This document shows positions 27,511 through 36,956 of a stretch of 64,000 nt of DNA, in pieces (position 1 is the stretch's first letter; each line of letters starts with the position of its first letter). Location of the stretch: the NCBI GenBank assembly GCA_003481005.1, contig QUKC01000008.1, positions 62,001-126,000 on the forward strand, given 5' to 3'. A program made the translations under genes and the position numbers. This DNA comes from Firmicutes bacterium TM09-10. GTDB taxonomy: Bacteria > Bacillota > Clostridia > Lachnospirales > Lachnospiraceae. The notes beneath the pieces were generated by a model that worked only from the letters and a program-made list of their open reading frames with translations, had not been told where the DNA came from and searched no databases.

Positions 27511-29931
27511 TCAGCCCTTCTGAACGATATTTACCAGACGTCCGGGAACATAGATTTCCTTGACGATCTGACCGGTCAGCTTGTCTGCTACTGCAGCTTT
27601 ACCTGCTGCAATCGCATCCTCTTTGGAGATATCTGCAGCGATCTTAATGGTCGCACGAACCTTGCCGTTTACCTGAACTGCGATTTCCACTTCAGGCTCT
27701 ACCGTCTTTGCTTCTTCATAAGTCGGCCAGCTGGTCTGATACAGACGTCCGCCATAGTTCATGATTTGCCACAGCTCCTCTGTCATATGGGGCGCTACAG
27801 GGTTTAACAGAATCAGCAGAGTTTTAAACTCATCTCTGGTTACCTTGCCAGCCTTGTAGAAATCATTGATCAGAGACATCATCGCAGCGATTGCAGTGTT
27901 ATACTTTAAGGTCTCGAAGTCGGAAGAAACCTTCTTGATCGTCTGATGCATCCTGGTTTCCAGTTCCTTGGAATAGCCGGCTTCATCGGTTACAATCTCC
28001 TGCAGCTTCCAGACACGCTCCAGGAATCTTCTGCAGCCTTTTACGCCTTCATTGCTCCAGGCAGCGCTCAGTTCGAATGCGCCGATGAACATTTCATAGG
28101 TACGCAGGGTATCTGCGCCGAACTCGTTGACAATATCATCCGGGTTTACCACGTTGCCGCGGGACTTACTCATCTTCTCGCCGTTTTCTCCCAGGATCAT
28201 GCCGTGAGAGGTTCTCTTCTGGTAAGGCTCCGGACAGGGAACAACCTTTTCGTCATACAGGAAACGATGCCAGAATCTGGAGTACAGAAGATGCAGGGTG
28301 GTATGCTCCATGCCGCCGTTGTACCAGTCAACCGGCATCCAGTATTTGAGAGCTTCCGGACTTGCCAGTGCTTCCGTATTGTGGGGATCGGTATAACGCA
28401 GGAAGTACCAGGAAGAACCGGCCCACTGAGGCATGGTATCGGTTTCCCTCTCTGCAGGACCTCCGCAGCAGGGACAGGTTGTCTCTACCCAGCTTCTCAT
28501 GGCAGCTAACGGAGATTCGCCGTTATCAGTGGGCATATAGCTTTCTACATCGGGCAGCTCCAGCGGAAGCTGATCTTCCGGAAGCGGCACATAGCCACAC
28601 TTGTCACAGTGAACGATCGGGATCGGCTCGCCCCAGTAACGCTGTCTGGAAAATACCCAGTCACGCAGCTTGTAGTTCGTTTTCTGTGTGCCAATGTTTT
28701 CTTTTTCGAGATATTCGATGATCGCCTTTTTCGCTTCCGCTACCTCCATGCCGTTTAAGAAGCCGGAGTTTACCAGCTTTCCGGTTGCAACGTCTACAAA
28801 AGCAGCCTCGTTTACATCCACCGGACCTTCGGAGCTTTCTACAACCTGAATGATCGGCATGTTGAATTTCTTTGCGAACTCCCAGTCTCTTTCATCATGG
28901 GCAGGAACCGCCATGATTGCGCCGGTACCGTAGCTCATCAATACATAGTCGGAAACCCAGATGGGGATTTCTTTTCCGTTGACCGGATTGACTGCGGTCA
29001 GACCATCGATCTTTACACCGGTCTTTTCTTTTGCCAGCTCGGATCGCTCGAAGTCAGATTTTCTTGCAGCCTGCTCCTGATATGCTTTTACTTCGTCCAG
29101 GTTTTTGATCTCGGATGCAAACTTTTCAATATAAGGGTGTTCCGGGGAAATTACCATATAAGTTACACCGAACAGAGTATCCGGACGTGTCGTATAAATA
29201 CGCAGCTTGTCTTCCTTGCCTGCGATCGGGAAATCCACCTCTGCACCGGTCGAACGGCCGATCCAGTTTTTCTGGGAAACCTTGACGCGCTCGATGTAAT
29301 CGACGTGATCCAGACCTTCCAGCAGCTTATCCGCATACTCAGTGATCTTTAACATCCACTGGCTCTTTACCTTACGGATAACTTCTGCGCCGCAGCGTTC
29401 GCAGTGGCCATTTACAACCTCTTCGTTTGCAAGTCCCACCTTACAGGAGGTACACCAGTTGATCGGCATCTCCGCTTTGTAAGCCAGTCCCGCTTTAAAC
29501 AGCTTTAAGAAAATCCACTGAGTCCATTTGTAATATTCCGGATCGGTGGTGTTGATCTCTCTGTCCCAGTCAAAGGAATAGCCTAAGGAGTGCAGCTGCT
29601 CTTTGAAACGATGAACGTTATTTTTCGTTACGATCTTCGGATGGATGTGATTTTTGATCGCATAGTTCTCGGTCGGAAGTCCGAATGCGTCCCAGCCCAT
29701 GGGATACAGTACGTTGTAGCCTTCCATTCTTCTCTTACGCGCAACGATATCCAGCGCCGTATACGGGCGGGGATGTCCAACGTGCAGCCCCTGTCCTGAC
29801 GGATAAGGGAACTCTACCAGCGCATAATACTTCGGTTTGGAATAATCGTCGGATGCGGCAAACGCCTTTTCGTCATCCCAGATTTTCTGCCATTTCTGTT
29901 CGATTTCCTTGGGATTATAAACCCGTTCCAT
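27511..29931 (-). CDS. leuS: Leucyl-tRNA synthetase
   Basis: Class I aminoacyl-tRNA synthetase charging tRNA-Leu, 806 residues. The HIGH motif appears as HVGH in [13 protein letters not shown] and the KMSKS motif as [11 protein letters not shown] zinc-binding CTSCK...CERC insert near residue 160-185, the editing domain (about 220-410) and the C-terminal anticodon domain are all present. It is preceded by its own promoter and a T-box leader whose specifier is a leucine codon. The whole unit is flanked by inverted family B repeats. Confidence 0.99.
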   Translation of the reverse strand: MERVYNPKEIEQKWQKIWDDEKAFAASDDYSKPKYYALVEFPYPSGQGLHVGHPRPYTALDIVARKRRMEGYNVLYPMGWDAFGLPTENYAIKNHIHPKIVTKNNVHRFKEQLHSLGYSFDWDREINTTDPEYYKWTQWIFLKLFKAGLAYKAEMPINWCTSCKVGLANEEVVNGHCERCGAEVIRKVKSQWMLKITEYADKLLEGLDHVDYIERVKVSQKNWIGRSTGAEVDFPIAGKEDKLRIYTTRPDTLFGVTYMVISPEHPYIEKFASEIKNLDEVKAYQEQAARKSDFERSELAKEKTGVKIDGLTAVNPVNGKEIPIWVSDYVLMSYGTGAIMAVPAHDERDWEFAKKFNMPIIQVVESSEGPVDVNEAAFVDVATGKLVNSGFLNGMEVAEAKKAIIEYLEKENIGTQKTNYKLRDWVFSRQRYWGEPIPIVHCDKCGYVPLPEDQLPLELPDVESYMPTDNGESPLAAMRSWVETTCPCCGGPAERETDTMPQWAGSSWYFLRYTDPHNTEALASPEALKYWMPVDWYNGGMEHTTLHLLYSRFWHRFLYDEKVVPCPEPYQKRTSHGMILGENGEKMSKSRGNVVNPDDIVNEFGADTLRTYEMFIGAFELSAAWSNEGVKGCRRFLERVWKLQEIVTDEAGYSKELETRMHQTIKKVSSDFETLKYNTAIAAMMSLINDFYKAGKVTRDEFKTLLILLNPVAPHMTEELWQIMNYGGRLYQTSWPTYEEAKTVEPEVEIAVQVNGKVRATIKIAADISKEDAIAAGKAAVADKLTGQIVKEIYVPGRLVNIVQKG

Positions 29932-29956
29932 GTGTGTCCTCCTGACTTGATTCCGT

Positions 29957-30215
29957 AAAAAAACAGACCATCTCGCTCTTTCAAAAATAGAGACGAAACA
30001 GTCTGGCTCTTCGCGGTACCACTCTACTTCACAGGATCAAAAATGCCCTGTGCATCTTGTCGTGCGCATAACGGCGCCACCCGCTTTCTGCTACCTTCCA
30101 TATTTCATACGGCTCTCACAAAAAGAACTCCAAGACCAGTTCAAAGAATCTTTCTGCTGTCTCGCACCGTCCGGCAGCTCTCTGGATAGAAACAATCCTT
30201 TTACTTCTTCTCTTC
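29957..30215 (-). promoter_or_regulatory. T-box riboswitch (leucine) controlling leuS
   Basis: Leader RNA read on the minus strand. The AGTA-type motif lies at about 30200-30207 and the GAA-CTG specifier at 30137-30142 gives the leucine codon CTG. The T-box AGAGTGGTACCGCG lies at 30013-30026. A terminator hairpin with a seven-T run at about 29957-30010 completes it. Uncharged tRNA-Leu would stabilise the antiterminator and allow leuS transcription. The specifier could be read as an adjacent CTT, which is also leucine. Confidence 0.93.
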
Positions 30216-30246
30216 AACGTCTGTCAAAAGTCTTAAATTCTGTATT

Positions 30247-30275
30247 ATTGTATCGTTCGCCCTTTCTTTTGTCAA
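30247..30275 (-). promoter_or_regulatory. Promoter of leuS
   Basis: Minus-strand TTGACA (30270-30275) and TACAAT (30247-30252) are separated by 17 bp, just upstream of the T-box leader. Confidence 0.85.
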
Positions 30276-30325
30276 GCCCAAAGTCGGAAAGAAGACCGCC
30301 TGCCGTCAATCAGAATACAAAATTC

Positions 30326-30363
30326 AAAAAGCGGCTCCCGGGAAACTCCCGAAAGCCGTTTTT
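30326..30363 (-). terminator. Terminator of the EF-G-like gene
   Basis: AAAAAGCGGCT pairs with AAGCCGTTTTT around a CCCGGGAAACTCCCG inner stem. It lies between the family B repeat copy 3 and the leuS promoter, downstream of the EF-G-like gene. Confidence 0.8.
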
Positions 30364-30373
30364 GTGCAGATCA

Positions 30374-30439
30374 TACTGCGGCAGAATGGAAGATGTCGCT
30401 TACGCGACTCGCCGCAGCCGGTGCAGGTACCTCGACACA
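30374..30439 (-). repeat. Partial family B element (extra central module)
   Basis: CTGCGGCAG...CTCGCCGCAG encloses GTCGCttacGCGAC, the same nested hairpin as in copies 1 and 4. It abuts full copy 3, which has the other version of that hairpin, so modules of both subtypes stand side by side here. Confidence 0.7.
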
Positions 30440-30445
30440 TTCTTT

Positions 30446-30574
30446 TTTATCGTATAGGAAACTTTGTTTCCATACGATAAAGATGCTCCGCGAGGATGCG
30501 CACTCGCCGCAGGGGTAGATGGTTGCTAAAGCAACCGCGCCTCGGCGCGAGAATGTGTCAAGGCACATCCTTTT
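30446..30574 (-). repeat. Family B composite hairpin repeat, copy 3
   Basis: Inverse orientation to copy 2 and about 96 percent identical to it by eye. The nested hairpin is GGTTGCtaaaGCAACC on the plus strand. The H1 end touches the TAA stop of the EF-G-like gene, so the repeat begins exactly at the end of that coding region. Confidence 0.9.
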
Positions 30575-32665
30575 TTATTCTTCGCTGCCTTCTGCAACCT
30601 TTGCTGCTCTCGCTGCGATTTCTTTTTCCTGTACGTCTGAGGGAGCCTGCTCATATCTTGCAAACTCATATTCGTATACGCCGCGTCCGCCGGTCATGGA
30701 GCGGAGATCTGTGCAGTAGCCATACAGATTGGAGGTCGGAACATCCGCTTCAATGATCTGCTTGCCGCCTGCAACGGGCGTCATGCCGAGCACTCTGCCG
30801 CGTCTCTTATTTAAATCGCCCATAACGTCGCCGGTATAGGAATCCGGAACGGTTACTTTCAGGGAAGAAATGGGCTCTAACAGAACCGGGCCCGCTTCCA
30901 TGAAGCCCTTCTTAAACGCCTGGGATGCAGCCATCTTGAACGCCATTTCGGAGGAGTCAACCGGATGATAGGAACCATCATATAAAACAGCCTTTACACC
31001 GACAACCGGATATGCTGCCAGAGGACCTTTCTGAACGGCTTCTGCGATACCCTTTTCTACTGCCGGGAAGTAGTTTTTCGGAACTGCGCCGCCGACAACC
31101 TCCTGTTCAAATACATAAGGAGCTTCCAGATCGCCGGAGGGCTCAAAACGCATCTTAACGTGACCATACTGACCGTGTCCGCCGGACTGCTTCTTATATT
31201 TATATTCAACGTCGGATTTCTTGCGGATCGTCTCGCGGTAAGCAACCTTCGGTTTGGAAAGTTCAATCTTTACTTTATATTCGTTTTCCAGACGGCTTGC
31301 AATCACTTCCAGATGCTGCTCACCCATGCCGTAAAGCAGGGTCTGACGGTTTTCGGAATCGTTGACTACGCGCAGCGTCTTATCTTCGTCTGTCAGCTTC
31401 TGCAGAGACTGGGAAATCTTATCGATATCCGCCTTGTTAACCGCTTTATAGCGCTTTGCAGTATAAGGCTTGGAATATTCGGTCTTCGCATAAGCAACCG
31501 GATTTGCCTTGGTGGAAAGCGTATCACCGGTCTTTGCGCCGGTCAGCTTTGCAAGTGCACCGAGGTCGCCGGCATGCAGCTCGCTCACTTCGATCGGTTT
31601 GTTGCCCTGCATCACATACAGCTTGCCGATCTTTGTCTCAACATCGCTGTCGTTGTTATACATCGTATCGTCCGTTTTGAGTACACCGGAGCAAACCTTA
31701 ATCAGGGAATACTTACCGATGAAGGGATCGGAAATCGTCTTATAGATGTATGCGGATTTCGCTTTGGAGAAATCATAATCCGCCTGGAAAATGCCGTTTG
31801 TCTTTAAGCTGATGCCTGCGCATATCCTGTCTTCCGGGCTGGGAACGTATTTTACAATATCATCCAGCAGCGTGTATACGCCCTGGCAGAGAGTGTTGGA
31901 GCCCATCGATACGGGAACGATCGAGCCGTCGATAACATTAGTACGCAGCGCTGCACGAATTTCGGATTCGGAGAAAGTCTCGCCGCCAAAATAGCGCTCC
32001 ATGAACGCTTCGCTCGTTTCTGCAACCGCTTCCATCAGCGTCTCTCTGCAGATCTCAAGATTCGGTCTGTTGTAATCCGGGATTTCGCAGGGAACAACCT
32101 CTTTGCCCTGCCAGCGGTTACCGGTTTCGGATACGACGTTGACATAGCCTACAAAGTGCTCGTTTTCACGAATCGGGAGGTTAAACGGTGCGATCTTCTT
32201 ACCGTATTTTTCTTTCAGATCTTCTACGATCTGACGATAGGAGGCGTTATCCACGTCCATGTTGGTAACATAGACAAAACGGGGCAGTTTATATTTTTCG
32301 CAGAGCTCCCATGCCTTCTCGGTGCCGACTTCAATGCCGGATTTACCATTGATTACGATGATGGCAGCGCCTGCAGCCTTTACCGCTTCTTCTACTTCGC
32401 CTACAAAGTCAAAATATCCGGGAGTATCCAAAATATTTATCTTCACGCCGTTCCATTCGATGGGAACAACGGAGGTATTAATCGAAATCTGTCTCTTCTG
32501 TTCTTCCTTGCCATAATCACTGACGGTATTGCCGTCTGTGACCTTACCCATTCTGGATGTAATGCCAGCCAGATAAGCCATTGCCTCAGTCAGACTGGTT
32601 TTGCCCGAACCGCCATGGCCTAACAGAACCACGTTACGGATCTTGTCAGTTGTGTAAATGTTCAT
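30575..32665 (-). CDS. Elongation factor G-like GTPase (EF-G paralogue)
   Basis: A 696-residue translational GTPase with the G1 loop GHGGSGKTSL, the switch DTPGYFDF and NMDVD in place of the usual NKxD. The Gly-rich G1 (HGGSGKT rather than AHIDAGKTT) and the changed G4 mark the divergent EF-G-like group and not the main fusA. The EF-G domains IV and V are recognisable (GGHGQYGHVKMRFEP; SSLKVTVPDSYTGDVMGDL). The ATG at 32665 is 7 nt after GGAGG. No ribosomal protein genes are nearby. Its role is not established; ribosome recycling or stress translation are possible. Confidence 0.93.
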   Translation of the reverse strand: MNIYTTDKIRNVVLLGHGGSGKTSLTEAMAYLAGITSRMGKVTDGNTVSDYGKEEQKRQISINTSVVPIEWNGVKINILDTPGYFDFVGEVEEAVKAAGAAIIVINGKSGIEVGTEKAWELCEKYKLPRFVYVTNMDVDNASYRQIVEDLKEKYGKKIAPFNLPIRENEHFVGYVNVVSETGNRWQGKEVVPCEIPDYNRPNLEICRETLMEAVAETSEAFMERYFGGETFSESEIRAALRTNVIDGSIVPVSMGSNTLCQGVYTLLDDIVKYVPSPEDRICAGISLKTNGIFQADYDFSKAKSAYIYKTISDPFIGKYSLIKVCSGVLKTDDTMYNNDSDVETKIGKLYVMQGNKPIEVSELHAGDLGALAKLTGAKTGDTLSTKANPVAYAKTEYSKPYTAKRYKAVNKADIDKISQSLQKLTDEDKTLRVVNDSENRQTLLYGMGEQHLEVIASRLENEYKVKIELSKPKVAYRETIRKKSDVEYKYKKQSGGHGQYGHVKMRFEPSGDLEAPYVFEQEVVGGAVPKNYFPAVEKGIAEAVQKGPLAAYPVVGVKAVLYDGSYHPVDSSEMAFKMAASQAFKKGFMEAGPVLLEPISSLKVTVPDSYTGDVMGDLNKRRGRVLGMTPVAGGKQIIEADVPTSNLYGYCTDLRSMTGGRGVYEYEFARYEQAPSDVQEKEIAARAAKVAEGSEE

Positions 32666-32752
32666 CTTCATTCCTCCGTATATTGCAAATTCTGGGTATT
32701 CTGTCAAAGATTTTTAGATGATTAAAATCATTCCCAATTTCCCCATGTGGAT

Positions 32753-32781
32753 ATTCTACTAAACTTTCACATTTTTAGCAA
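32753..32781 (-). promoter_or_regulatory. Promoter of the EF-G-like gene
   Basis: Minus-strand TTGCTA (32776-32781) and TAGAAT (32753-32758) with a 17-bp spacer, about 90 bp before the start codon. Confidence 0.6.
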
Positions 32782-32895
32782 GCCTTTTCGTCATTTTGGA
32801 CATGCTTTTCTTTGACTATCTGAAAATCTTTTCGCCAGTTCTGTAAAAGCTGGACTTTCCCGTGTATTCTTATATAATATTTATACAGGATACAA

Positions 32896-32924
32896 TTGAC
32901 TTTCGCGCTTTAAAGTGCTATATT
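32896..32924 (+). promoter_or_regulatory. Promoter of aroF-tyrA-aroA
   Basis: TTGACT (32896-32901) and TATATT (32919-32924) with a 17-bp spacer, about 65 bp before the aroF ATG. No T-box or attenuator structure was recognised in the short leader. Confidence 0.75.
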
Positions 32925-32990
32925 ACAAGGAGATTTTTCGAAAAGAAGATACAGAATCAAAGATTTTTCACTCAAGGGAGGACTTTACTT

Positions 32991-34001
32991 ATGATCATTG
33001 TAATGAAACCGAAGGCAGCGGATAAAAATATAAAGGCTGTCACACAGTATATTGAAGCAAACGGTCTGACCGCACATCTGTCCCAGGGCGAACAGGTTAC
33101 GATCATCGGCGTAGTCGGTGACAAATCCCGTCTTTCCACAGAAAATATTGCACTGCTTGAAGACGTGGACCGGATCGTTCCCGTCACGGAAAGCTATAAG
33201 CTCGCAAACCTGAAATTTCATCCGGAGCCGTCTGTCGTAAAGGTCAGCTGCACCTCTATCGGACCGGACACCCGGACGATTATGGCAGGTCCCTGCGCGG
33301 TGGAATCCAACGACCAGCTGATGCTGATCGCCGAAGCAGTCAAGAAAAACGGCGCGACCATCCTGCGCGGCGGTGCATATAAGCCCCGTACCTCCCCCTA
33401 CTCCTTTCAGGGTCTTGAAGAAGAGGGCTTAAAATACATGCAGGAGGCCGGAAAAGCCTTCGATCTGGCGACGATCTGCGAGGTTGTCAGCCTGGAAGCG
33501 ATCGAAGCAGCGGTCAAATATGTCGATATGATCCAGATCGGTGCCCGCAATATGCAGAATTTCATCTTATTAAAAGAAGCCGGACGTTCCGGTCTTCCGG
33601 TTTTATTAAAGCGGGGGCTGTGCGCGACGATCGACGAATGGCTCAATGCCGCAGAATATATTATGGCGGAAGGCAACCCGAATGTGGTATTATGTGAAAG
33701 AGGTATCCGTACTTATGAAACTTCCACGAGAAATACATTGGATTTGAGCGCGGTTCCCGTCTTAAAGGAGCGGACACATCTGCCGGTTATTGTAGACCCG
33801 TCCCATGCGACAGGTGCTTACCGTTATGTACCTCCGATGGCAAAAGCTGCCGTTGCCTGCGGCGCGGACGGTCTGATGATCGAGGTGCACAACAATCCTG
33901 CCTGCGCTCTTTCTGACGGTCCTCAGTCTTTGAATTTTGAAAAATTCGCCCGTCTTTCCAAAGAGCTCGATCCGTTCTGGAAGCTTGCGGGCAGAAATTA
34001 A
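32991..34001 (+). CDS. aroF: 3-deoxy-7-phosphoheptulonate (DAHP) synthase
   Basis: First step of the shikimate pathway, joining PEP and erythrose 4-phosphate. The 336-residue protein has an N-terminal ferredoxin/ACT-like regulatory domain (1-70) and a catalytic barrel starting at [15 protein letters not shown], with [15 protein letters not shown] and [14 protein letters not shown]. This is the type I-beta form, as in Thermotoga and Bacillus. The ATG at 32991 follows GGGAGG; an upstream frame extension lies within and after the promoter and is ignored. It begins an aroF-tyrA-aroA operon. Confidence 0.97.
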   Translation: MIIVMKPKAADKNIKAVTQYIEANGLTAHLSQGEQVTIIGVVGDKSRLSTENIALLEDVDRIVPVTESYKLANLKFHPEPSVVKVSCTSIGPDTRTIMAGPCAVESNDQLMLIAEAVKKNGATILRGGAYKPRTSPYSFQGLEEEGLKYMQEAGKAFDLATICEVVSLEAIEAAVKYVDMIQIGARNMQNFILLKEAGRSGLPVLLKRGLCATIDEWLNAAEYIMAEGNPNVVLCERGIRTYETSTRNTLDLSAVPVLKERTHLPVIVDPSHATGAYRYVPPMAKAAVACGADGLMIEVHNNPACALSDGPQSLNFEKFARLSKELDPFWKLAGRN

Positions 34002-34017
34002 GGAGTAAGTTACTGTC

Positions 34018-35106
34018 ATGATTACCTGTGGTTTTGTCGGACTCGGCTTAATCGGCGGTTCCATCGCCAGGGCATTGAAGGCCAACCGAAAGGATGTTGT
34101 CATCATCGCCTGCGACCCAAACGAAGAAACGTTGAAGCTCGCAACAGAACAGAAAATTGCGGATGAAGCCTATCCGGCTCCCTGCGACGCGTTTACCGCC
34201 TGCGATTATATTTTCCTGTGCGCGCCCGTTTCTCACAACGATGAGAACCTGTTAAAAATCTTATCCTACCGCAAAAAGGACTGTATCCTGACCGATGTCG
34301 GGAGTGTCAAAACGCCGATCAATTCGCTGATCCACTCTCTGGGACTGACGGACTGCTTTATCGGCGGACATCCGATGGCGGGCAGCGAGCGAATCGGCTT
34401 TGCCAATTCCAAGGCGGGCCTTTTGGAAAACGCTTACTACATCCTCGCTCCCGCGCCGCAGGTTCCCGCTGCCAAAATCGCAGAATTTCAGGGGCTTGTC
34501 ACCTCCATGGGAGCGATCCCTCTGCAGGTGGAAAGCCAGAAGCATGATTACGTGACCGCTGCTGTCAGCCACCTGCCTCATATCGTTGCTGCCGCCCTCG
34601 TCCATCTGGTACAGGATCATGACGATGCTCAGGGACTGATGAAATCCATCGCTGCAGGTGGGTTTAAGGATATCACGCGGATCGCCTCCTCTTCCCCTGT
34701 CATGTGGGAGCAGATCTGCATGACCAACACGGTCAATATTTCCAGACTGCTGCAGGATTATATTGACGCCCTTGGCGTCGTTCAAAAAGAGCTGCAGGAA
34801 CACGATTCTGCCTCGCTCTATACCTTTTTTGACGGTGCACGCGCATACCGCGATTCCTTTATTGACGCCGGAAGCGGCCCGATCAAAAAGGATTACTCTA
34901 TCCGTCTGGATATCCCGGATGAAGCAGGTTCTATCGCCGCCGTCTCCACGCTTTTGGCGCTGAACAACATCAGCATCAAAAATATCGGCATCGTCCATAA
35001 CCGGGAGGCACAGGAAGGCGTCCTGCGAATTGAATTTTACGAAGAAGATTCGATTACAAAGGCGATTCAGCTGCTGAACAGACGCGGCTATGTAACGCAT
35101 ATCTGA
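34018..35106 (+). CDS. tyrA: Prephenate dehydrogenase (with C-terminal ACT domain)
   Basis: Oxidises prephenate to 4-hydroxyphenylpyruvate for tyrosine. The Rossmann start is GFVGLGLIGGSIARAL, followed by LTDVGSVKTPI and FIGGHPMAGSERIGF, the prephenate-binding segment. A regulatory ACT domain fills the last 75 residues (about RLDIPDEAGSIAAVSTLL onward), which suggests feedback by tyrosine. Length is 362 residues, normal. It starts 16 bp after aroF. Confidence 0.97.
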   Translation: MITCGFVGLGLIGGSIARALKANRKDVVIIACDPNEETLKLATEQKIADEAYPAPCDAFTACDYIFLCAPVSHNDENLLKILSYRKKDCILTDVGSVKTPINSLIHSLGLTDCFIGGHPMAGSERIGFANSKAGLLENAYYILAPAPQVPAAKIAEFQGLVTSMGAIPLQVESQKHDYVTAAVSHLPHIVAAALVHLVQDHDDAQGLMKSIAAGGFKDITRIASSSPVMWEQICMTNTVNISRLLQDYIDALGVVQKELQEHDSASLYTFFDGARAYRDSFIDAGSGPIKKDYSIRLDIPDEAGSIAAVSTLLALNNISIKNIGIVHNREAQEGVLRIEFYEEDSITKAIQLLNRRGYVTHI

Positions 35107-35138
35107 AAAAATTGATAAACGGAAAGGATTTTAATGGT

Positions 35139-36419
35139 ATGATGGAACTGACAGCCAGCAAAGCGCTGCGTGGCGAAGTGACCGTCCCCGGAGATAAATC
35201 GATCTCCCACCGCAGCGTGATGTTCGGAGCAATCGCACAGGGAACGACAGAGGTTACGAATTTTTTACAGGGAGCGGACTGTCTTTCTACAATCAGCTGC
35301 TTTCAAAAGCTCGGCATTGAAATTGAAAATACGCCGGAGCGCATTTTAGTACACGGAAAAGGCTTACACGGGCTGTCTGCGCCCTCTGAGGTGCTGGATG
35401 CAGGCAATTCCGGCACGACAACCCGGCTGATTTCCGGCATTTTGAGCGGTCAGGCCTTTGAAACAACGCTGACCGGGGATGCTTCCATTCAGAAGCGTCC
35501 AATGAAGCGCATCATGGAGCCGCTTTCTCTGATGGGCGCAGAAATTGAAAGCGTCCGTAAAAACGGCTGCGCGCCGCTTCACATCACCGGCAGCAGCCTG
35601 CACGGGATCACTTATTCCACGCCGGTCGCATCCGCACAGGTCAAATCCTCGATCCTGCTCGCCGGTCTTTATGCGGATGGTCAGACGAGCGTAACAGAGC
35701 CTGCTCTCAGCCGCAACCACACGGAGCTGATGCTTTCCGGTTTCGGCGCAGATATCTGCTCTGACGGACTGACTGCAACGATCACACCAGGAAACGAGCT
35801 GTATGCACAGCAGATTTTTGTCCCCGGCGATATCTCTTCCGCAGCTTATTTCCTGGCAGCAGGTCTTTTGGTCCCTGGCTCTGAGCTTCTGATCCACAAT
35901 GTCGGCATCAATCCGACCCGCGCAGGAATCCTGACCGTGCTCCGCGCAATGGGTGGAAACCTGACTGTTTTAAACGAACGTGTCTGCGCAGGGGAACCGG
36001 TTGCTGATCTGCTCGTCTCTGCTTCTTCCCTGCATGGAACAACTATAGAGGGAAATCTGATCCCGGCACTGATCGATGAAATTCCTATGATTGCCGTAAT
36101 GGCTGCATTTGCCGATGGACAGACTGTGATCCGCGACGCCGCCGAATTAAAGGTCAAGGAATCCGACCGTATTGCCACGGTGACTGCCGGACTGCGCGCG
36201 ATGGGCTGTGATATCACACCTACGGACGACGGTATGATAATCCGTGGAGGAAAAACACTTCACGGCGCAGAAATCGATTCCTATCTCGACCACCGCATTG
36301 CCATGAGCTTCGCGGTTGCCGCGCTGGCAGCCGATGGCGTTACTTCTATTAAAGATGCGGATTGTGTCAAAATCAGTTATCCCAACTTCTATGATGATCT
36401 GCTGGGTCTGGCGAAGTAA
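35139..36419 (+). CDS. aroA: EPSP synthase (3-phosphoshikimate 1-carboxyvinyltransferase)
   Basis: Transfers the enolpyruvyl group of PEP to shikimate 3-phosphate. VPGDKSISHRSVMFG, LDAGNSGTTTRLISG and KRPMKRIMEPL are the PEP and shikimate-phosphate binding motifs, and ELKVKESDRI and YLDHRIAMSFAV close the site. 426 residues. ATG at 35139 is used because GGAAAGG lies ahead of it; another ATG follows immediately at 35142, and a TTG at 35112 gives a longer but unsupported start. The LDAGNSGTTTR context with NSGT is usual for EPSP synthase in this group. It ends the operon before a terminator. Confidence 0.97.
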   Translation: MMELTASKALRGEVTVPGDKSISHRSVMFGAIAQGTTEVTNFLQGADCLSTISCFQKLGIEIENTPERILVHGKGLHGLSAPSEVLDAGNSGTTTRLISGILSGQAFETTLTGDASIQKRPMKRIMEPLSLMGAEIESVRKNGCAPLHITGSSLHGITYSTPVASAQVKSSILLAGLYADGQTSVTEPALSRNHTELMLSGFGADICSDGLTATITPGNELYAQQIFVPGDISSAAYFLAAGLLVPGSELLIHNVGINPTRAGILTVLRAMGGNLTVLNERVCAGEPVADLLVSASSLHGTTIEGNLIPALIDEIPMIAVMAAFADGQTVIRDAAELKVKESDRIATVTAGLRAMGCDITPTDDGMIIRGGKTLHGAEIDSYLDHRIAMSFAVAALAADGVTSIKDADCVKISYPNFYDDLLGLAK

Positions 36420-36467
36420 AAATTTCGCACCGGCATTGGCATGGTGACGCACCTTCCATAGACAAAC

Positions 36468-36515
36468 AAAACCGGTCTGTGTTTCCTCTCATAAGGATTC
36501 CCAGTCCGGTTTTTA
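36468..36515 (+). terminator. Terminator of the aro operon
   Basis: AAAACCGG-t-CTG pairs with CAG-t-CCGGTTTT, followed by a T-run. It is followed directly by a family A repeat. Confidence 0.8.
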
Positions 36516-36520
36516 ATTCA

Positions 36521-36560
36521 TGACAATAGAATGCTAGCAGAGCGTGCATTCTATTGTTGC
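36521..36560. repeat. Family A palindromic repeat, copy 2
   Basis: CAATAGAATGC (36524-36534) and GCATTCTATTG (36546-36556) surround tagcagagcgt and are preceded by attcatga, as in copy 1. It sits between the aro terminator and the end of the 109-residue unknown gene. Confidence 0.8.
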
Positions 36561-36623
36561 AATCTCAAATTTTCGTAACTGTTCAGTGCCCTCACAGTTA
36601 CGCGCAAAAAACATCTGTGCCAG

Positions 36624-36953
36624 TCACTGCTTCCTCTGCATCTGCCAGAGGCGCTGCTCGTCATACCCCCATCCGATCAGCTCTTTTACCTGCTTGTCTG
36701 CGGTTTCATCCGGATGGTAATAATGCAGCATATGGATGACGTTCTTTTCCCGTTCATTCGCCGGTTCATAGCCAGCTAAAAGCTCTGCCACACGGTCTTT
36801 TAATTCAACCGGAGTTTCCCACTGCGGAACCTCCCTGCCCGCCAGCTTACAGAGTAGGCCGCAGGCATAGCCCATTTCATAATTTCCCGTCATCACGGAG
36901 GTTTCATGCTGCGATTTGATTATCACTGACATTCTTGCAAGATCAGGTACCAT
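36624..36953 (-). CDS. Hypothetical protein coupled to the YbhN-like gene
   Basis: A 109-residue soluble protein. Its ATG lies 3 nt after the stop of the YbhN-like gene and has only a weak AGAG site, so translation is probably by reinitiation. Visible features are a Gly/Cys segment (GYACGLLCKLAG), a basic-acidic helix (VELKDRVAELLAGYEPANERE) and a histidine/tyrosine cluster (HMLHYYHPDE). No named family is recognised. A later start at 36932 is possible. Confidence 0.6.
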   Translation of the reverse strand: MVPDLARMSVIIKSQHETSVMTGNYEMGYACGLLCKLAGREVPQWETPVELKDRVAELLAGYEPANEREKNVIHMLHYYHPDETADKQVKELIGWGYDEQRLWQMQRKQ

Positions 36954-36956
36954 AAC

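Noticed and set aside
27250..30574. A composite transposon carrying leuS
   Set aside because: No transposase, no terminal-inverted-repeat element ends and no target duplication were recognised; only the inverted repeats are seen.
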